This document shows, piece after piece, positions 54,597 to 63,520 of a stretch of 64,000 nt of DNA (its first letter is position 1; each line of letters starts with the position of its first letter). This DNA comes from Chromobacterium sp. IIBBL 290-4. GTDB lineage: Bacteria; Pseudomonadota; Gammaproteobacteria; Burkholderiales; Chromobacteriaceae. The position numbers were made by a program, and so were the translations under genes. A model generated the notes under the pieces. That model did not search any database and was not told the DNA's origin. It was given only the letters and a program-made list of their open reading frames with translations. The stretch spans positions 4,464,001-4,528,000 of the forward strand of contig NZ_CP100128.1 in assembly GCF_024207115.1 (NCBI RefSeq), read 5' to 3'.

Positions 54597-55889
54597 TTAG
54601 CTCTTATGCATCATGATCCGCAAAATCTGGGTATCGGTCTGCGCCATGCCGTCATAAGCCAGCTTGCCGAGATTGGCGATGGACACATCGACATCATGCG
54701 CCACGATGCCTTCATTGCCGGTCACTCGCGTGCCGTCCAGCGCCATCAGCACTGACTTGTAGGCAGATCCAGCCGAGGTGGACACCTTCATCGCGCAGCT
54801 ATTGGATGCGCCGTCGCAGATCATGCCGGCCAAGTCGCCTATCATGCTGGAAATCGCCATGCTGACCGCCGGATAGCCGCCATTCAGCAGCTCGGCCATG
54901 CCCGCCGCGGCGCCCATCGACGCCGTTGTCACCGCGCATAGCGCGGACAGCCTCGGCAGACGCGTATGAATATAAATGGCGATCAGGTGCGACAACACCA
55001 AGGCGCGCGTCAGCCTCTCCTGGTCCGCCTTGACATGTTCCGCCACCACCACCACCGGCATGGTCGCGGCGATGCCTTGGTTGCCGGAGCCGGAATTGCT
55101 CATCGCCGGCAGGGTGGCGCCGCCCATGCGCGCATCGGACGCGGCCGTGGTGCGCGTGAGAATTCGAGACAGCAAACCTTCGGACAACAGGCCGGCCTCG
55201 ATCTGACGCTGCAGCGTCGCGCCGATATGCAGGCCATAGCGGCCGCTCATGCCCTCATCCGCCAGGGCGCCGTTCAACACAGCGGCCTCATGAATGAAAT
55301 ACATCATCTCCAACGGCGCATGCATGGCGAAGTCATAGACATCGCGCGCGGTCGCCCCGTCGATATCGTACTGTTCCACCGGCTGCCGTTGCGACAGATC
55401 TCGCTTCAGCAGCACTTCGCCATTATGTTCGATCGCCACCACATTGGTATGTGCGTCGGCGATGGCTACGCGAGCGTACTCCTCGCCATGCCAAACACAG
55501 GCCTCGGCGTAAAGGATGTTCGGCACATCCGCCACGCCCAGCTTGACCTTGCCCTCTTCCAGCATGCGCTTGCCGCTCTGCACATGCTCAAGCGTCAAGC
55601 TCTTCAACACCTCAAGCTTGGCATCCGCATCGCCGCCCAGCGCCCCGACAGCCGCCGCGATAGGCAAACCCACCGTCCCCGTTCCCGGCACCGTCACGCC
55701 CATGCCGTTTTTCATCAGGTTGGCAGAAACCCATGCCTCGATGCGCTCGGGCTGCTTGCCTAGATGACGAGCGGCCAAGGCCGAAGCCAAAGCCAGGGAA
55801 ATCGGCTCGGTGCAACCCAAAGCCGGCACCACCTCCTGCTTCAACGCTTTGACGAACTCGGCCCACAGGTTTGCATCACGTTCTGACAT
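54597..55889 (-). CDS. cyuA: L-cysteine desulfidase / serine dehydratase alpha family protein (CyuA/YhaM-like)
   Basis: A 430-residue protein of the UPF0597 family. [18 protein letters not shown] near the N-terminus, [10 protein letters not shown] near the C-terminus and the [19 protein letters not shown] segment are the family hallmarks, the last with the cysteines thought to hold an iron-sulfur cluster. E. coli CyuA (436 residues) breaks down cysteine to pyruvate, ammonia and sulfide. GGAGCGAGC precedes ATG 55889. No cysteine permease gene is adjacent. Confidence 0.88.
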   Translation of the reverse strand: MSERDANLWAEFVKALKQEVVPALGCTEPISLALASALAARHLGKQPERIEAWVSANLMKNGMGVTVPGTGTVGLPIAAAVGALGGDADAKLEVLKSLTLEHVQSGKRMLEEGKVKLGVADVPNILYAEACVWHGEEYARVAIADAHTNVVAIEHNGEVLLKRDLSQRQPVEQYDIDGATARDVYDFAMHAPLEMMYFIHEAAVLNGALADEGMSGRYGLHIGATLQRQIEAGLLSEGLLSRILTRTTAASDARMGGATLPAMSNSGSGNQGIAATMPVVVVAEHVKADQERLTRALVLSHLIAIYIHTRLPRLSALCAVTTASMGAAAGMAELLNGGYPAVSMAISSMIGDLAGMICDGASNSCAMKVSTSAGSAYKSVLMALDGTRVTGNEGIVAHDVDVSIANLGKLAYDGMAQTDTQILRIMMHKS

Positions 55890-56076
55890 GCTCGCTCCAC
55901 CACACAAAACAAATTGATATAAGCAAATAACTTTCAGCTTACTTTACCATCAACTTGCCCTGCTGTGGCTTAAAAAATAGGCAAACTGCGCCTGCTCAAG
56001 CTTACAGACATCACGCGGCCTCCCCTCGCCTGGCCAATCCATCGCCAGGCAGGGGCTCACATAAGCTTGCAGACCA

Positions 56077-56679
56077 TCAGGCCCGAATCCAGCCTGCCGC
56101 GATAGGCCTGGCCAACAAGCGTCGATAGCATGACTCCAGCGCGGCAACGACAGCTGTCTCATACCGCCCCCACAACGGGGACAATGCGGCGTACCAACAC
56201 AGCGACACCAGCAGCGCGCCCAACATGTCCAATGGGAAATGCACGCCCAGAAAAACCCGGGACCAAGCCACCAGCACCCCGGCAATCGCCAGCAAGCAGC
56301 CCCAGCCTCGCGCCGGACTAAAACTCCAGCACAACGCCATCATGGCGAAAATGCTGCCGTGATTGCTGGGGAAGGACGGCGTCGCATCGTGCGCCAGAAA
56401 GGTATAGCCGATAGGCATGGCGAAAGGCCGAGGATGCGGCCAGACCAACCCGATAAGGTAATTTCCCAGCAGCGCGATGATCGTCAACACGCTGCTTTTC
56501 ACGATGGCGCCGCGCAACTCTGGCCTGCCCCATAGCCATAACGCGGCCAGCATGACCGGCAGCAATTTCAAAACATCGCGGGCGATGAACATCGCGACAT
56601 GAATGGCCATGGCCGAGCTTGCTGGCGTCGCATTGATTTGCAGAAACAGGGCGAGATTCAGTTCTTCAACAAAGGACAT
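56077..56679 (-). CDS. PAP2 family phosphatase (BcrC-like undecaprenyl-diphosphatase)
   Basis: A 200-residue inner-membrane protein of the type 2 phosphatidic acid phosphatase superfamily. The three motifs are present: KLLPVMLA region with WPHPRPFAM, SFPSNHGS and SRVFLGVHFPLDMLGALL. BcrC-type members recycle undecaprenyl pyrophosphate for cell-wall synthesis and give bacitracin resistance. The frame is open to 56766; ATG 56679 fits homologues but lacks a clear ribosome site. The IS element lies 115 bases upstream. Confidence 0.85.
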   Translation of the reverse strand: MSFVEELNLALFLQINATPASSAMAIHVAMFIARDVLKLLPVMLAALWLWGRPELRGAIVKSSVLTIIALLGNYLIGLVWPHPRPFAMPIGYTFLAHDATPSFPSNHGSIFAMMALCWSFSPARGWGCLLAIAGVLVAWSRVFLGVHFPLDMLGALLVSLCWYAALSPLWGRYETAVVAALESCYRRLLARPIAAGWIRA

Positions 56680-56786
56680 AAATAGATAGGCGCTTACTGC
56701 TGCGCTGAATTGAAAATGAAAGGTCGTAATGTTAGGACTATTTCGCTTGTTTTGGTTCCACATCAAATAAAAATACCATTGACATC

Positions 56787-56794
56787 AATCAAAA
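56787..56794. repeat. target-site duplication, left copy
   Basis: AATCAAAA directly abuts the left inverted repeat and is repeated exactly at 57826-57833 on the right. Eight bases is the duplication length typical of IS1595-family insertion. Confidence 0.92.
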
Positions 56795-57825
56795 GGCTAT
56801 GTCCCAATTCCGTGTTGGGAGCTATGCTGAATACAGTAGCAGACCGGGAGTCGCGCCATGGATGCCCAGAGTTTTCAGCGTTTTCTTGCCCAACTGGATC
56901 AGCTCACGCTCAAACAGAGGAGCTTGCTGTCTTCTGCGCTTAAACATCCCACTCACCATGACGCCATTCAGGACGCCTTGCCTGACCTGACGGCTTGCCC
57001 ACACTGCCAGGCCGAGGCCAACCAGTTGGCGTTATGGGGCTGGAGCCGAGGCCTGCGGCGTTATCGCTGCAAACAGTGCCACCGGACCTGCAATGCCTTG
57101 TCGGGCAGTCCATTAGCCAAATTGCGCAAGGCCGATCGCTGGCTGAGCTACGCCCAAGCACTGCAGGATGGCTTGACCGTGCGAGCAGCCGCTCGTGCAT
57201 GCGGCATCAGCAAGAACACGGCTTTCCTATGGCGGCATCGCTTCTTGCATCGCGCATCAGACCATCTGGCGGCGCAAGCCCGAGGCATCGTCGAAGTAGA
57301 TGAAACCTTCATTCTGGAATCATTCAAAGGGCAGCGGTGCCTCCCCCGCGCGCCGCGCCAGCGGGGTGGCGTCAGCCAAACACGGGGAACCGGGCCGGAT
57401 CAGATTCCCATCATGGTGGTGCAGGACCGAGAGGGACATATAGCGGACTTCAAGTTGAAGAAGCTCAATGGCGCTCATGTGGAAGCGGCTTTAGCCCCGT
57501 TGGTGGATAGCGACGCCATCCTGTGTTCGGACGGCGCAGCGGTGTACTCGACCTTTGCCAGGCAGCATGGCATTACCCATCGAGTCGTGCATGCCAAGAC
57601 GGGACAGCGGGTACGCGAGGGGGCGTTCCATATCCAGCATGTGAATGCCTACCATAGCCGCTTGAAGCTTTGGATGGCTCGATTCCACGGGGTTGCCACC
57701 AAATACCTTGAAAACTATCTGGGGTGGCGACGGATGCTGGAGCGCTATCAGCAAACCATGCAGCCTTGCCACTGCTTGCAGGAGGCAGTGGGTCGTCCCT
57801 TGCAACACATTATTGGGACATAGCC
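56795..57825 (+). mobile_element. IS1595-family insertion sequence (1031 bp), intact
   Basis: A complete element. The terminal inverted repeats are GGCTATGTCCCAATTCCGTG (left, 56795-56814) and its partner reading GGCTATGTCCCAATAATGTG inward from 57825; the first 14 bases match exactly. One transposase gene fills most of the element, and perfect 8-bp target duplications flank it. All parts look intact, so the insertion is probably recent and may be active. Confidence 0.93.
56858..57823 (+). CDS. IS1595-family transposase
   Basis: A 321-residue transposase. An N-terminal zinc-ribbon has CxxC pairs at residues 47-50 and 71-74 (CPHC and CKQC), followed by a helix-turn-helix region ([25 protein letters not shown]). 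The ISXO2-like catalytic domain starts at [14 protein letters not shown] (first Asp), continues with [12 protein letters not shown] (second Asp) and has the third residue as Asn in [13 protein letters not shown] about 37 residues later, making it DDN type. The ORF ends inside the right inverted repeat. Confidence 0.93.
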   Translation: MDAQSFQRFLAQLDQLTLKQRSLLSSALKHPTHHDAIQDALPDLTACPHCQAEANQLALWGWSRGLRRYRCKQCHRTCNALSGSPLAKLRKADRWLSYAQALQDGLTVRAAARACGISKNTAFLWRHRFLHRASDHLAAQARGIVEVDETFILESFKGQRCLPRAPRQRGGVSQTRGTGPDQIPIMVVQDREGHIADFKLKKLNGAHVEAALAPLVDSDAILCSDGAAVYSTFARQHGITHRVVHAKTGQRVREGAFHIQHVNAYHSRLKLWMARFHGVATKYLENYLGWRRMLERYQQTMQPCHCLQEAVGRPLQHIIGT

Positions 57826-57833
57826 AATCAAAA
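57826..57833. repeat. target-site duplication, right copy
   Basis: AATCAAAA, identical to 56787-56794, immediately follows the right inverted repeat of the IS1595-family element. Confidence 0.92.
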
Positions 57834-57868
57834 ACAGAGACAAGCCAATTTTAAATTTAGACTTACAA

Positions 57869-57884
57869 CTGCACTAAAGTACAG
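57869..57884. promoter_or_regulatory. candidate LuxR-type box upstream of the VioB-like operon
   Basis: CTGCACTAAAGTACAG is a 16-bp imperfect palindrome (6 of 8 positions pair) with the CT-N12-AG shape of lux boxes, and CTG...CAG ends like sites of CviR in Chromobacterium. A possible promoter follows: TTGCAT at 57895-57900 and TATTCT at 57919-57924, 18 bases apart. The box would be centred about 54 bases upstream of transcription, a little far for a classical site. It is 44 bases from the IS end and 84 bases from the first start codon. Confidence 0.4.
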
Positions 57885-57967
57885 CTCACGCCATTTGCAT
57901 GCGCGCCTGTCCCCTTTCTATTCTGGCAAGAGATTCCCCCATTCCTTGATGCCCTGGAGATTCGGAC

Positions 57968-59971
57968 ATGAGCTATCTCGATACGCCCCGCATCCACTTC
58001 GCCGGCGTGTTTCAAGCAGACCCCTCCACCGTCAACAACGATGTCCGCTACTACAACAATGACACCTTCCGCGAGCGCTACCAGCATCAGCACTATCCCG
58101 GCGGAGATGCATCGTACGATGCCGCCGAGGGTTACTGGAACCCGGACGGCACCGGCATTTTCCGTTTCATCGATTGCAAGGTGACCGGCGCGCGCCTGGG
58201 CGACCAACTACTGACCTGTTGCGATGACGACCCTGTCATCGGCATGCGGATTGAAAACGCCGACCGGCAAGCGCCCGGCAAGATCGTGGATCTGGATCCG
58301 CAAATGCAATACGTCTCCCAGGTCTGGGGCCTTCAGGTCCGTTTAGCCAGCGCCACTCAACGCGCCTTGTTTTGCGGCGACTTACTGCCCGTCGCCTTGA
58401 TGAATCTATGGAGCCGCCAGCTGAATAAGACATTGCGCTGGGAGCAGACCATGGCGGCGAACTTTCAATCACTGCTTCAACAGGTGGAATGGGGCGATGA
58501 TTTGAACTCCCCGCTGCTGCAAGCCCTGCGCGACAACAGTGATGACGGCCTTCTGTCCATTAACTTCAACCTGTACGGCTACACTCGCGAAAGACAAAGC
58601 CAACGCTTCACCATGGGCCTGCTCAGCGGCAGCATCGGCCCAGGCCGCAAACATGAACCCAAGCATTTCGTGCTGGGCAGGCACCTCAGCACCGCCTTGA
58701 TGCCGGCGCAAGGCGCGCCCTTCCCAACCCAGCCCTTGGGCGGCGTCTATGGCTTTTCCTGTTCGCACCACACCGATAGCCAGGCGCTGACCGCCGATTT
58801 CGGCCTGGCGCTCCCCATAACGGACGGCAGAGGAAAACTGCACAACCTCGGCACTTTGACCCTTGCGCTGACGAACCCGAAAGAGGGATTCGATCCGACG
58901 CAAGACACGATCACCCGGCAATATTTCGCCATTCTTGGCGAGCTGGATTACCAGCAAGCCGATTGGTATTTGCAGAACGCCGGCATCCAGACCTTTAGCT
59001 ACAAGCTTGGCGAGGAAGACCAAGACCAGGACGGCGATACGCTGGAAGAACAGACTCGCAAGAAGCAAAGGCGGGAAGACAAGGCGTTCATCGCTGAGCA
59101 TATCAACGAACTGCCCTTGCTGCTGCTGGGGCCCCAGCGTTGCGACGGCAGCTACCCCATCTTGACCAGAGAGTCATTGGATGGGTTTTACGCCCGCGCC
59201 GACGGACACGTCTTCCGGCTGAACCCCGATCAGCCGCAAACCGTCGAATTTTGGAGCACGCAATTCGGCCAGCCGCTGGCCTCTCGCCTGCACGTCTGGC
59301 AACAGCCACCCGGCAACCAGAACAGCAATCCGATGGGCGGCACCGGCATGGGCGACAACTCGCTGCATCCGCCGGTCAACACGCCGGCAGTCGGCGCGCC
59401 GGAACGCAATCTATCCTTTCCCGATACCGTTGACACCAACGCGGACGGCAAAGGCAGCCTGGCTTTGACAGCCAGCCCGCCGCCCGGCGATTCCCCGCGC
59501 GGCTATATAGACGGCCAGCTTTACGCGCTGCGCTGCAGCTTCCAGCCGCCGCCGGCCTCGCTAGAGCAAAAGCAAGCCACCCCGGCTGGCGGCCCGTTCT
59601 GCGAATACTGGAATTTCATCAGCGCGCTCGCCTTCAATCGCATCGTCGCGCCGGAGCGGCCAAATTGGGAACGAGACATCCGGCCCATTCTGCGACAGTA
59701 CGGCAACCTGTACCCGATCATGAGCAAGCATCTCGTCGATCTGGGCTGTTACGACTCGGTGTACGCGCATCGGTACGCACTGCGCCAGGCATTCTCGCTG
59801 CCGCCGTCCGACCCCAACTACATGCCGGTGACCCGCGATCTGTCCGACGCCAAGCGCGCCATGCTGCTGGCCTGGCTGAACGAGCAGATAGAATCGCCGC
59901 CGGCCGCCGTTCCTGGCAGCAAAACCGAACCCGCCGCGCCCCAGGATGCCGGCGCGCAAACCGCGCGATAA
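57968..59971 (+). CDS. VioB N-terminal-like protein (split imine-dimer-synthase homologue)
   Basis: A 667-residue cytosolic protein. It opens MSYLDTPRIHFAGVF, matching the MSILDFPRIHFRGW start of VioB, and near the C-terminus has YPIMSKHLVDLGCYDSVYAHRYALRQ and NYMPVTRDLSDAKRAMLLAWL, which line up with the middle of VioB. VioB (998 residues) dimerises the imine of indole-3-pyruvate in violacein synthesis; here its N-terminal two-thirds is a separate gene. A charged stretch (residues 349-371, Asp/Glu-rich then Arg/Lys-rich) looks like an insertion. The next gene, 9 bases downstream, supplies the C-terminal part. GGAGA precedes the ATG. No signal peptide. Confidence 0.75.
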   Translation: MSYLDTPRIHFAGVFQADPSTVNNDVRYYNNDTFRERYQHQHYPGGDASYDAAEGYWNPDGTGIFRFIDCKVTGARLGDQLLTCCDDDPVIGMRIENADRQAPGKIVDLDPQMQYVSQVWGLQVRLASATQRALFCGDLLPVALMNLWSRQLNKTLRWEQTMAANFQSLLQQVEWGDDLNSPLLQALRDNSDDGLLSINFNLYGYTRERQSQRFTMGLLSGSIGPGRKHEPKHFVLGRHLSTALMPAQGAPFPTQPLGGVYGFSCSHHTDSQALTADFGLALPITDGRGKLHNLGTLTLALTNPKEGFDPTQDTITRQYFAILGELDYQQADWYLQNAGIQTFSYKLGEEDQDQDGDTLEEQTRKKQRREDKAFIAEHINELPLLLLGPQRCDGSYPILTRESLDGFYARADGHVFRLNPDQPQTVEFWSTQFGQPLASRLHVWQQPPGNQNSNPMGGTGMGDNSLHPPVNTPAVGAPERNLSFPDTVDTNADGKGSLALTASPPPGDSPRGYIDGQLYALRCSFQPPPASLEQKQATPAGGPFCEYWNFISALAFNRIVAPERPNWERDIRPILRQYGNLYPIMSKHLVDLGCYDSVYAHRYALRQAFSLPPSDPNYMPVTRDLSDAKRAMLLAWLNEQIESPPAAVPGSKTEPAAPQDAGAQTAR

Positions 59972-59980
59972 GGAGCCGCC

Positions 59981-61060
59981 ATGCACAAGATCGACCCCAA
60001 ATTCATCAATCGGCTCCTGGCCGCCACAGAACCGGCGCAATTGCACGAGTTCCTGCAAAAGGCGGTTGAACTGGAGCACAGCACCATTCCGCCCTATCTG
60101 GCTGCGATGTTCTCGCTGAAGCCGGGATGCAATCGTGAAATCGGCGGCATTCTGCACGGCATCGTGATGCAGGAAATGCTGCACATGACCATCGCCGCCA
60201 ACATCCTGATCGCCATCGGCGGCCACCCCAAAATCAATACCCCGGAATTCATTCCAAAGTACCCTGGCCCGCTGCCGATGGGCATAGGCGATGGGCTGAT
60301 CGTCGGCATCGAAGCCTTCAGCCTGGAACTGGTGAGCACAACCTTCATGTCGATCGAGGAGCCTGAGCACCCCATTCCCATCCAGAAACTGAAGATGCAG
60401 CAGGACTACCGCACCATCGGCCAGTTCTATCAAGCCATCAAGGACAAATTGATCGAGCTGCAGGATGCGCTCACCTTTGGCAATCGCGAGCGCCAAGTCC
60501 TGAACTACTTCCCCGATGATGAGCTATTCGCAATCGACAGCCTGGACAGCGCGCTTGACGGCATCGACATCATCGTCAGGCAAGGCGAAGGCGCCTGCGA
60601 TACGCCATACCAGAACCCCAATGCGCCGGAGCGCTTCGACGATCTGGCCCACTATTACAAATTCGAATCCATCGCCAATCAGCGGCAAATCAGCCCCTGT
60701 CCTGACCAGAAAGGCTATTGCTTCGGCGGCCCGGCGATTCCTTTCGACAAGAACGGCGTCTGGGAGATGAGACCCGACCCCAAACCGGAAGATTACCCGC
60801 CCAATAGCCAAGCCAGAGCGTTGATCGAACGGTTCGCCTACAGCTACAGCAGCCTGCTCAATTGCCTGCATCAGGCCTTCAATGGCCAGCCCGAGAAAAT
60901 GGATTCCGCCATAGGCTTGATGTTCGACCTCAAGGTGCTGTCCGCCAGCCTGATGAACCCCTCGATCCTGCTTGGCTTCGACGATAAACACCAGCCCCTG
61001 CCGCCCATAGGCCTCAGCTTCGTCTACCGGGACGTTCAGAGCGGCATGAGTTACGACTGA
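59981..61060 (+). CDS. ferritin-like protein, VioB C-terminal-like
   Basis: A 359-residue protein matching the C-terminal ferritin-like domain of VioB/RebD (iminophenyl-pyruvate dimer synthase-type domain). Candidate metal ligands are Glu30/Glu32 in AVELEHS, Glu65 and His68 in MQEMLHM, Glu203 in RQGEGACDTPY, and His224 in AHYYKFES; the QGEG and following H-x-x-x-F pattern is shared with VioB. The start (HKIDPKFINRLLAATEPAQLHEFLQKAVELE) matches the entry into the VioB bundle. Together with the preceding gene it rebuilds a VioB-length protein (667 + 359 against 998). Probably the two form a complex. Confidence 0.75.
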   Translation: MHKIDPKFINRLLAATEPAQLHEFLQKAVELEHSTIPPYLAAMFSLKPGCNREIGGILHGIVMQEMLHMTIAANILIAIGGHPKINTPEFIPKYPGPLPMGIGDGLIVGIEAFSLELVSTTFMSIEEPEHPIPIQKLKMQQDYRTIGQFYQAIKDKLIELQDALTFGNRERQVLNYFPDDELFAIDSLDSALDGIDIIVRQGEGACDTPYQNPNAPERFDDLAHYYKFESIANQRQISPCPDQKGYCFGGPAIPFDKNGVWEMRPDPKPEDYPPNSQARALIERFAYSYSSLLNCLHQAFNGQPEKMDSAIGLMFDLKVLSASLMNPSILLGFDDKHQPLPPIGLSFVYRDVQSGMSYD

Positions 61061-61094
61061 AATGGCCAAGCCTACATCACCATCGGAGCCTGAC

Positions 61095-62309
61095 ATGCCG
61101 GTATTGGACCACGCTTTGCAAACGGACAGCGCCCCCTGCGATGCCGTCCACCAGAAGATCACCGTGACGTTCGACTATCCGGTTCTGTTCACGCGCAAAT
61201 TGCTGGAGCCCGCCAACACCACCCTGCTCCACGCTATCTCGCGCAATGAGCCCCAGCGCCGCCACCGTTTTGTCGTGGTCATCGATCAAGGCGTCGCCAA
61301 GCTCCGGCCCGATATGGCGGAGGAGTTTGAGCGCTATGCGGACCATCATCGCCATCAATTGCAGCTTGCCACCACGCCGCGGATTCTGCCGGGAGGCGAA
61401 TCAGTCAAAAACAACACCGCCATGCTGGAAGCCTTGCAGCAATGGCTGCACGATGAGCACATCGATAGGCAAAGCTGCGTAGTCATCGTGGGCGGCGGCG
61501 CGCTGCTGGACATGGCGGGCTTCGCCGCCGCCACCGTGCATAGAGGCGTCCGGGTCATCCGAGTGCCGACCACGGTGCTGTCGCAGAATGACTCCGGCGT
61601 CGGCGTCAAAAACGCGGTCAACGCATTCGGCAGCAAAAACTTCCTCGGCAGCTTCGCCCCGCCCTATGCCGTCATCAACGATTATGACTTCATCGCCACG
61701 CTGCCGATGCGCGACAGGATAGCCGGCATGGCCGAAGCGGTAAAAGTGGCCGCCATCCGCGACCTGGCTTTTTTCAATTGGCTGCAAGCCCACGCCACCG
61801 CTTTGCGTCTGGGAGAGGAGGCGGAATGCCAATACATGATTCGGCGCTGCGCCGAATTGCACCTGGCCCACATCGCCCAGGCCGGCGATCCTTTTGAATT
61901 CGGCAGCGCCCGCCCTCTGGATTTCGGCCACTGGGCCGCGCATAAGCTGGAAGCCATGAGCGGATATCAGCTCAGCCACGGAGAGGCGGTGGCCATCGGC
62001 ATGGCGCTGGATACCTGCTACGCCGTGCTGACCGGGCTGCTGACCATGGGTGAAGGCAGCCAGTTGTGCCGGCTGCTGGAACAGCTGGGCTTCACGCTAT
62101 GGACCCCTCTGTTGGAGTTGAAGGACGAATCCGGCCGCCATCTCTTGCTCAATGGCCTGGACGAATTCCAAGAACATCTCGGCGGCGAACTGACCGTCAC
62201 CCTGCTCCAAAAGCTGGGACAGGGCATCGAGGTCCATCAAATGGACAAAGCCATGCTGGCAGCCGGCATTCAATGGCTAAGGCAGGGCCTGCCTGAGACC
62301 TGCGCATGA
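61095..62309 (+). CDS. eboD: EboD-like sugar phosphate cyclase (3-dehydroquinate synthase homologue)
   Basis: A 404-residue enzyme of the 3-dehydroquinate synthase superfamily. The NAD motif GGGALLDMAGFAAA is at residues about 135-148. Zinc ligands are visible as Glu in GMAEAVKVAAI, His in LDFGHWAAHKLE and His in LSHGEAVAIGM. The protein is larger and more divergent than AroB, and its neighbours are eboE and eboC, so EboD (which makes an unknown cyclitol-like product in Ebo clusters) is the better call. ATG 61095 has GGAG 6 bases upstream; 61062 is the first possible start. It overlaps eboE by 4 bases. Confidence 0.78.
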   Translation: MPVLDHALQTDSAPCDAVHQKITVTFDYPVLFTRKLLEPANTTLLHAISRNEPQRRHRFVVVIDQGVAKLRPDMAEEFERYADHHRHQLQLATTPRILPGGESVKNNTAMLEALQQWLHDEHIDRQSCVVIVGGGALLDMAGFAAATVHRGVRVIRVPTTVLSQNDSGVGVKNAVNAFGSKNFLGSFAPPYAVINDYDFIATLPMRDRIAGMAEAVKVAAIRDLAFFNWLQAHATALRLGEEAECQYMIRRCAELHLAHIAQAGDPFEFGSARPLDFGHWAAHKLEAMSGYQLSHGEAVAIGMALDTCYAVLTGLLTMGEGSQLCRLLEQLGFTLWTPLLELKDESGRHLLLNGLDEFQEHLGGELTVTLLQKLGQGIEVHQMDKAMLAAGIQWLRQGLPETCA

Positions 62310-63520
62310 AACTATCGCCTCCCGAAAGCGTGGATCTGGGGCACCTGTGCTATTGCGCCAACATCCATCCCGGCGAAAGCTGGGATGAAACCCGAGCGGC
62401 GCTGGGGCGCTTTCTTCCCCTCGTCAAAGCCCGCATCTCGCCGGATGCGCCATTCGGCGTGGGCCTGCGGCTCTCTGCGCTCGCGGCTCAGCAGCTGGAG
62501 CAACAAGCGCCGCTCCTGGCCGAATTCCAACAATTCCTGGCGCGGCATCAGTTCTATGTCTTCACGATCAATGGTTTTCCCTACGGCCGCTTTCACGGCG
62601 CCAAGGTGAAGGAACAGGTCTACCAACCGGATTGGCGACACCCCGCCAGGCTGGAATACAGCAATAGATTGGCCAGACTGCTGACCGCGCTATTGCCAAA
62701 AGATCAACCGGAACTGAACGGCAGCATCAGCACGGTGCCCGGAGCCTTCGCCGCGCACCTTGCCGACGCCGGCGGGCTGGATCTCATTATCGGCCAGCTC
62801 TTGGCCCATATCGCCGAACTGCATCGGCTGCATATGGAAAGCGGCCGCCAGATTCAATTGGCGCTGGAGCCCGAACCCGGCTGCCTGCTGGAAACCTGCG
62901 ACGATGCCATACGGCTTTTCCAGCAGCGCCTGCTCTCGCCGGATACGCTGGCGGAGCTGGCGCGGCTGTGCAGCTGTCCGGCCAATCACGCGGAAACGCT
63001 GTTGCGCCGCCATCTGGGCCTGTGCCTGGACTGTTGCCACGCCGCGGTGGAGTTTGAAGACATCGAAACCAGCCTGAATCGCCTGCGACAGGCAGGCATC
63101 GCCATTGCCAAACTGCAATTGAGCGCCGGCTTGCGGCTTCCTTCGCTGCACAAGCGGCACGAACCCGCCCTCCAGGCTTTCGCCGAAGATGCCTATCTAC
63201 ACCAGGTTGTCCAACAGGCTAACGGCCAGCTGACCCGCTTCAACGACCTGCCCGAAGCGATGGCCCGACTGGACGCGGCCTACGGCGCGGAGTGGCGCAT
63301 CCACTTCCACGTGCCGCTGTGGGCCGAGCGATTCGGCGAACTGGAAAGCACGCGCGATCAAGTGGAGCGGTTGCTGGCCCTCCATCGCGCGCACCCCGTC
63401 AGCCGCCACCTGGAAGTGGAAACCTATAGCTGGGGCGTTTTGCCGGAGACCTACCGATCCATGCCCCTGGAAGACAATCTGGCGCGCGAGCTCGCCTGGG
63501 TGAAGGAGAAACTGCAATGA
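62306..63520 (+). CDS. eboE: EboE-like TIM-barrel protein
   Basis: A 404-residue protein of the EboE family, related to xylose isomerase/AP endonuclease TIM barrels. Family traits are LCYCANIHPGESW near the start, VFTINGFPYGRFHGAKVKEQVYQPDW, STVPGAF, and ALEPEPGCLLET, LCLDCCHAAVEFED and FHVPLW further along. The Glu, Asp and His residues in these segments could bind a divalent metal. Its reaction is not known. It overlaps eboD (ATGA) and eboC (ATGA), so translation of the three is coupled. Confidence 0.82.
   Translation: MKLSPPESVDLGHLCYCANIHPGESWDETRAALGRFLPLVKARISPDAPFGVGLRLSALAAQQLEQQAPLLAEFQQFLARHQFYVFTINGFPYGRFHGAKVKEQVYQPDWRHPARLEYSNRLARLLTALLPKDQPELNGSISTVPGAFAAHLADAGGLDLIIGQLLAHIAELHRLHMESGRQIQLALEPEPGCLLETCDDAIRLFQQRLLSPDTLAELARLCSCPANHAETLLRRHLGLCLDCCHAAVEFEDIETSLNRLRQAGIAIAKLQLSAGLRLPSLHKRHEPALQAFAEDAYLHQVVQQANGQLTRFNDLPEAMARLDAAYGAEWRIHFHVPLWAERFGELESTRDQVERLLALHRAHPVSRHLEVETYSWGVLPETYRSMPLEDNLARELAWVKEKLQ

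Noticed and set aside
57968..61060. The violacein operon itself
   Set aside because: Only VioB-like sequence is present and it is split and divergent; no vioA, vioC, vioD or vioE homologue is seen in the window.
57968..61060. A frameshift or stop that broke a single vioB-like gene into two
   Set aside because: The second gene has its own start after a ribosome-site-like AAGGAG and a 9-base spacer, and both proteins have natural ends, so two designed genes are more likely than a recent break.
61095..62309. Housekeeping 3-dehydroquinate synthase (aroB)
   Set aside because: It is longer and more divergent than AroB and is embedded with eboE and eboC rather than with aroK.
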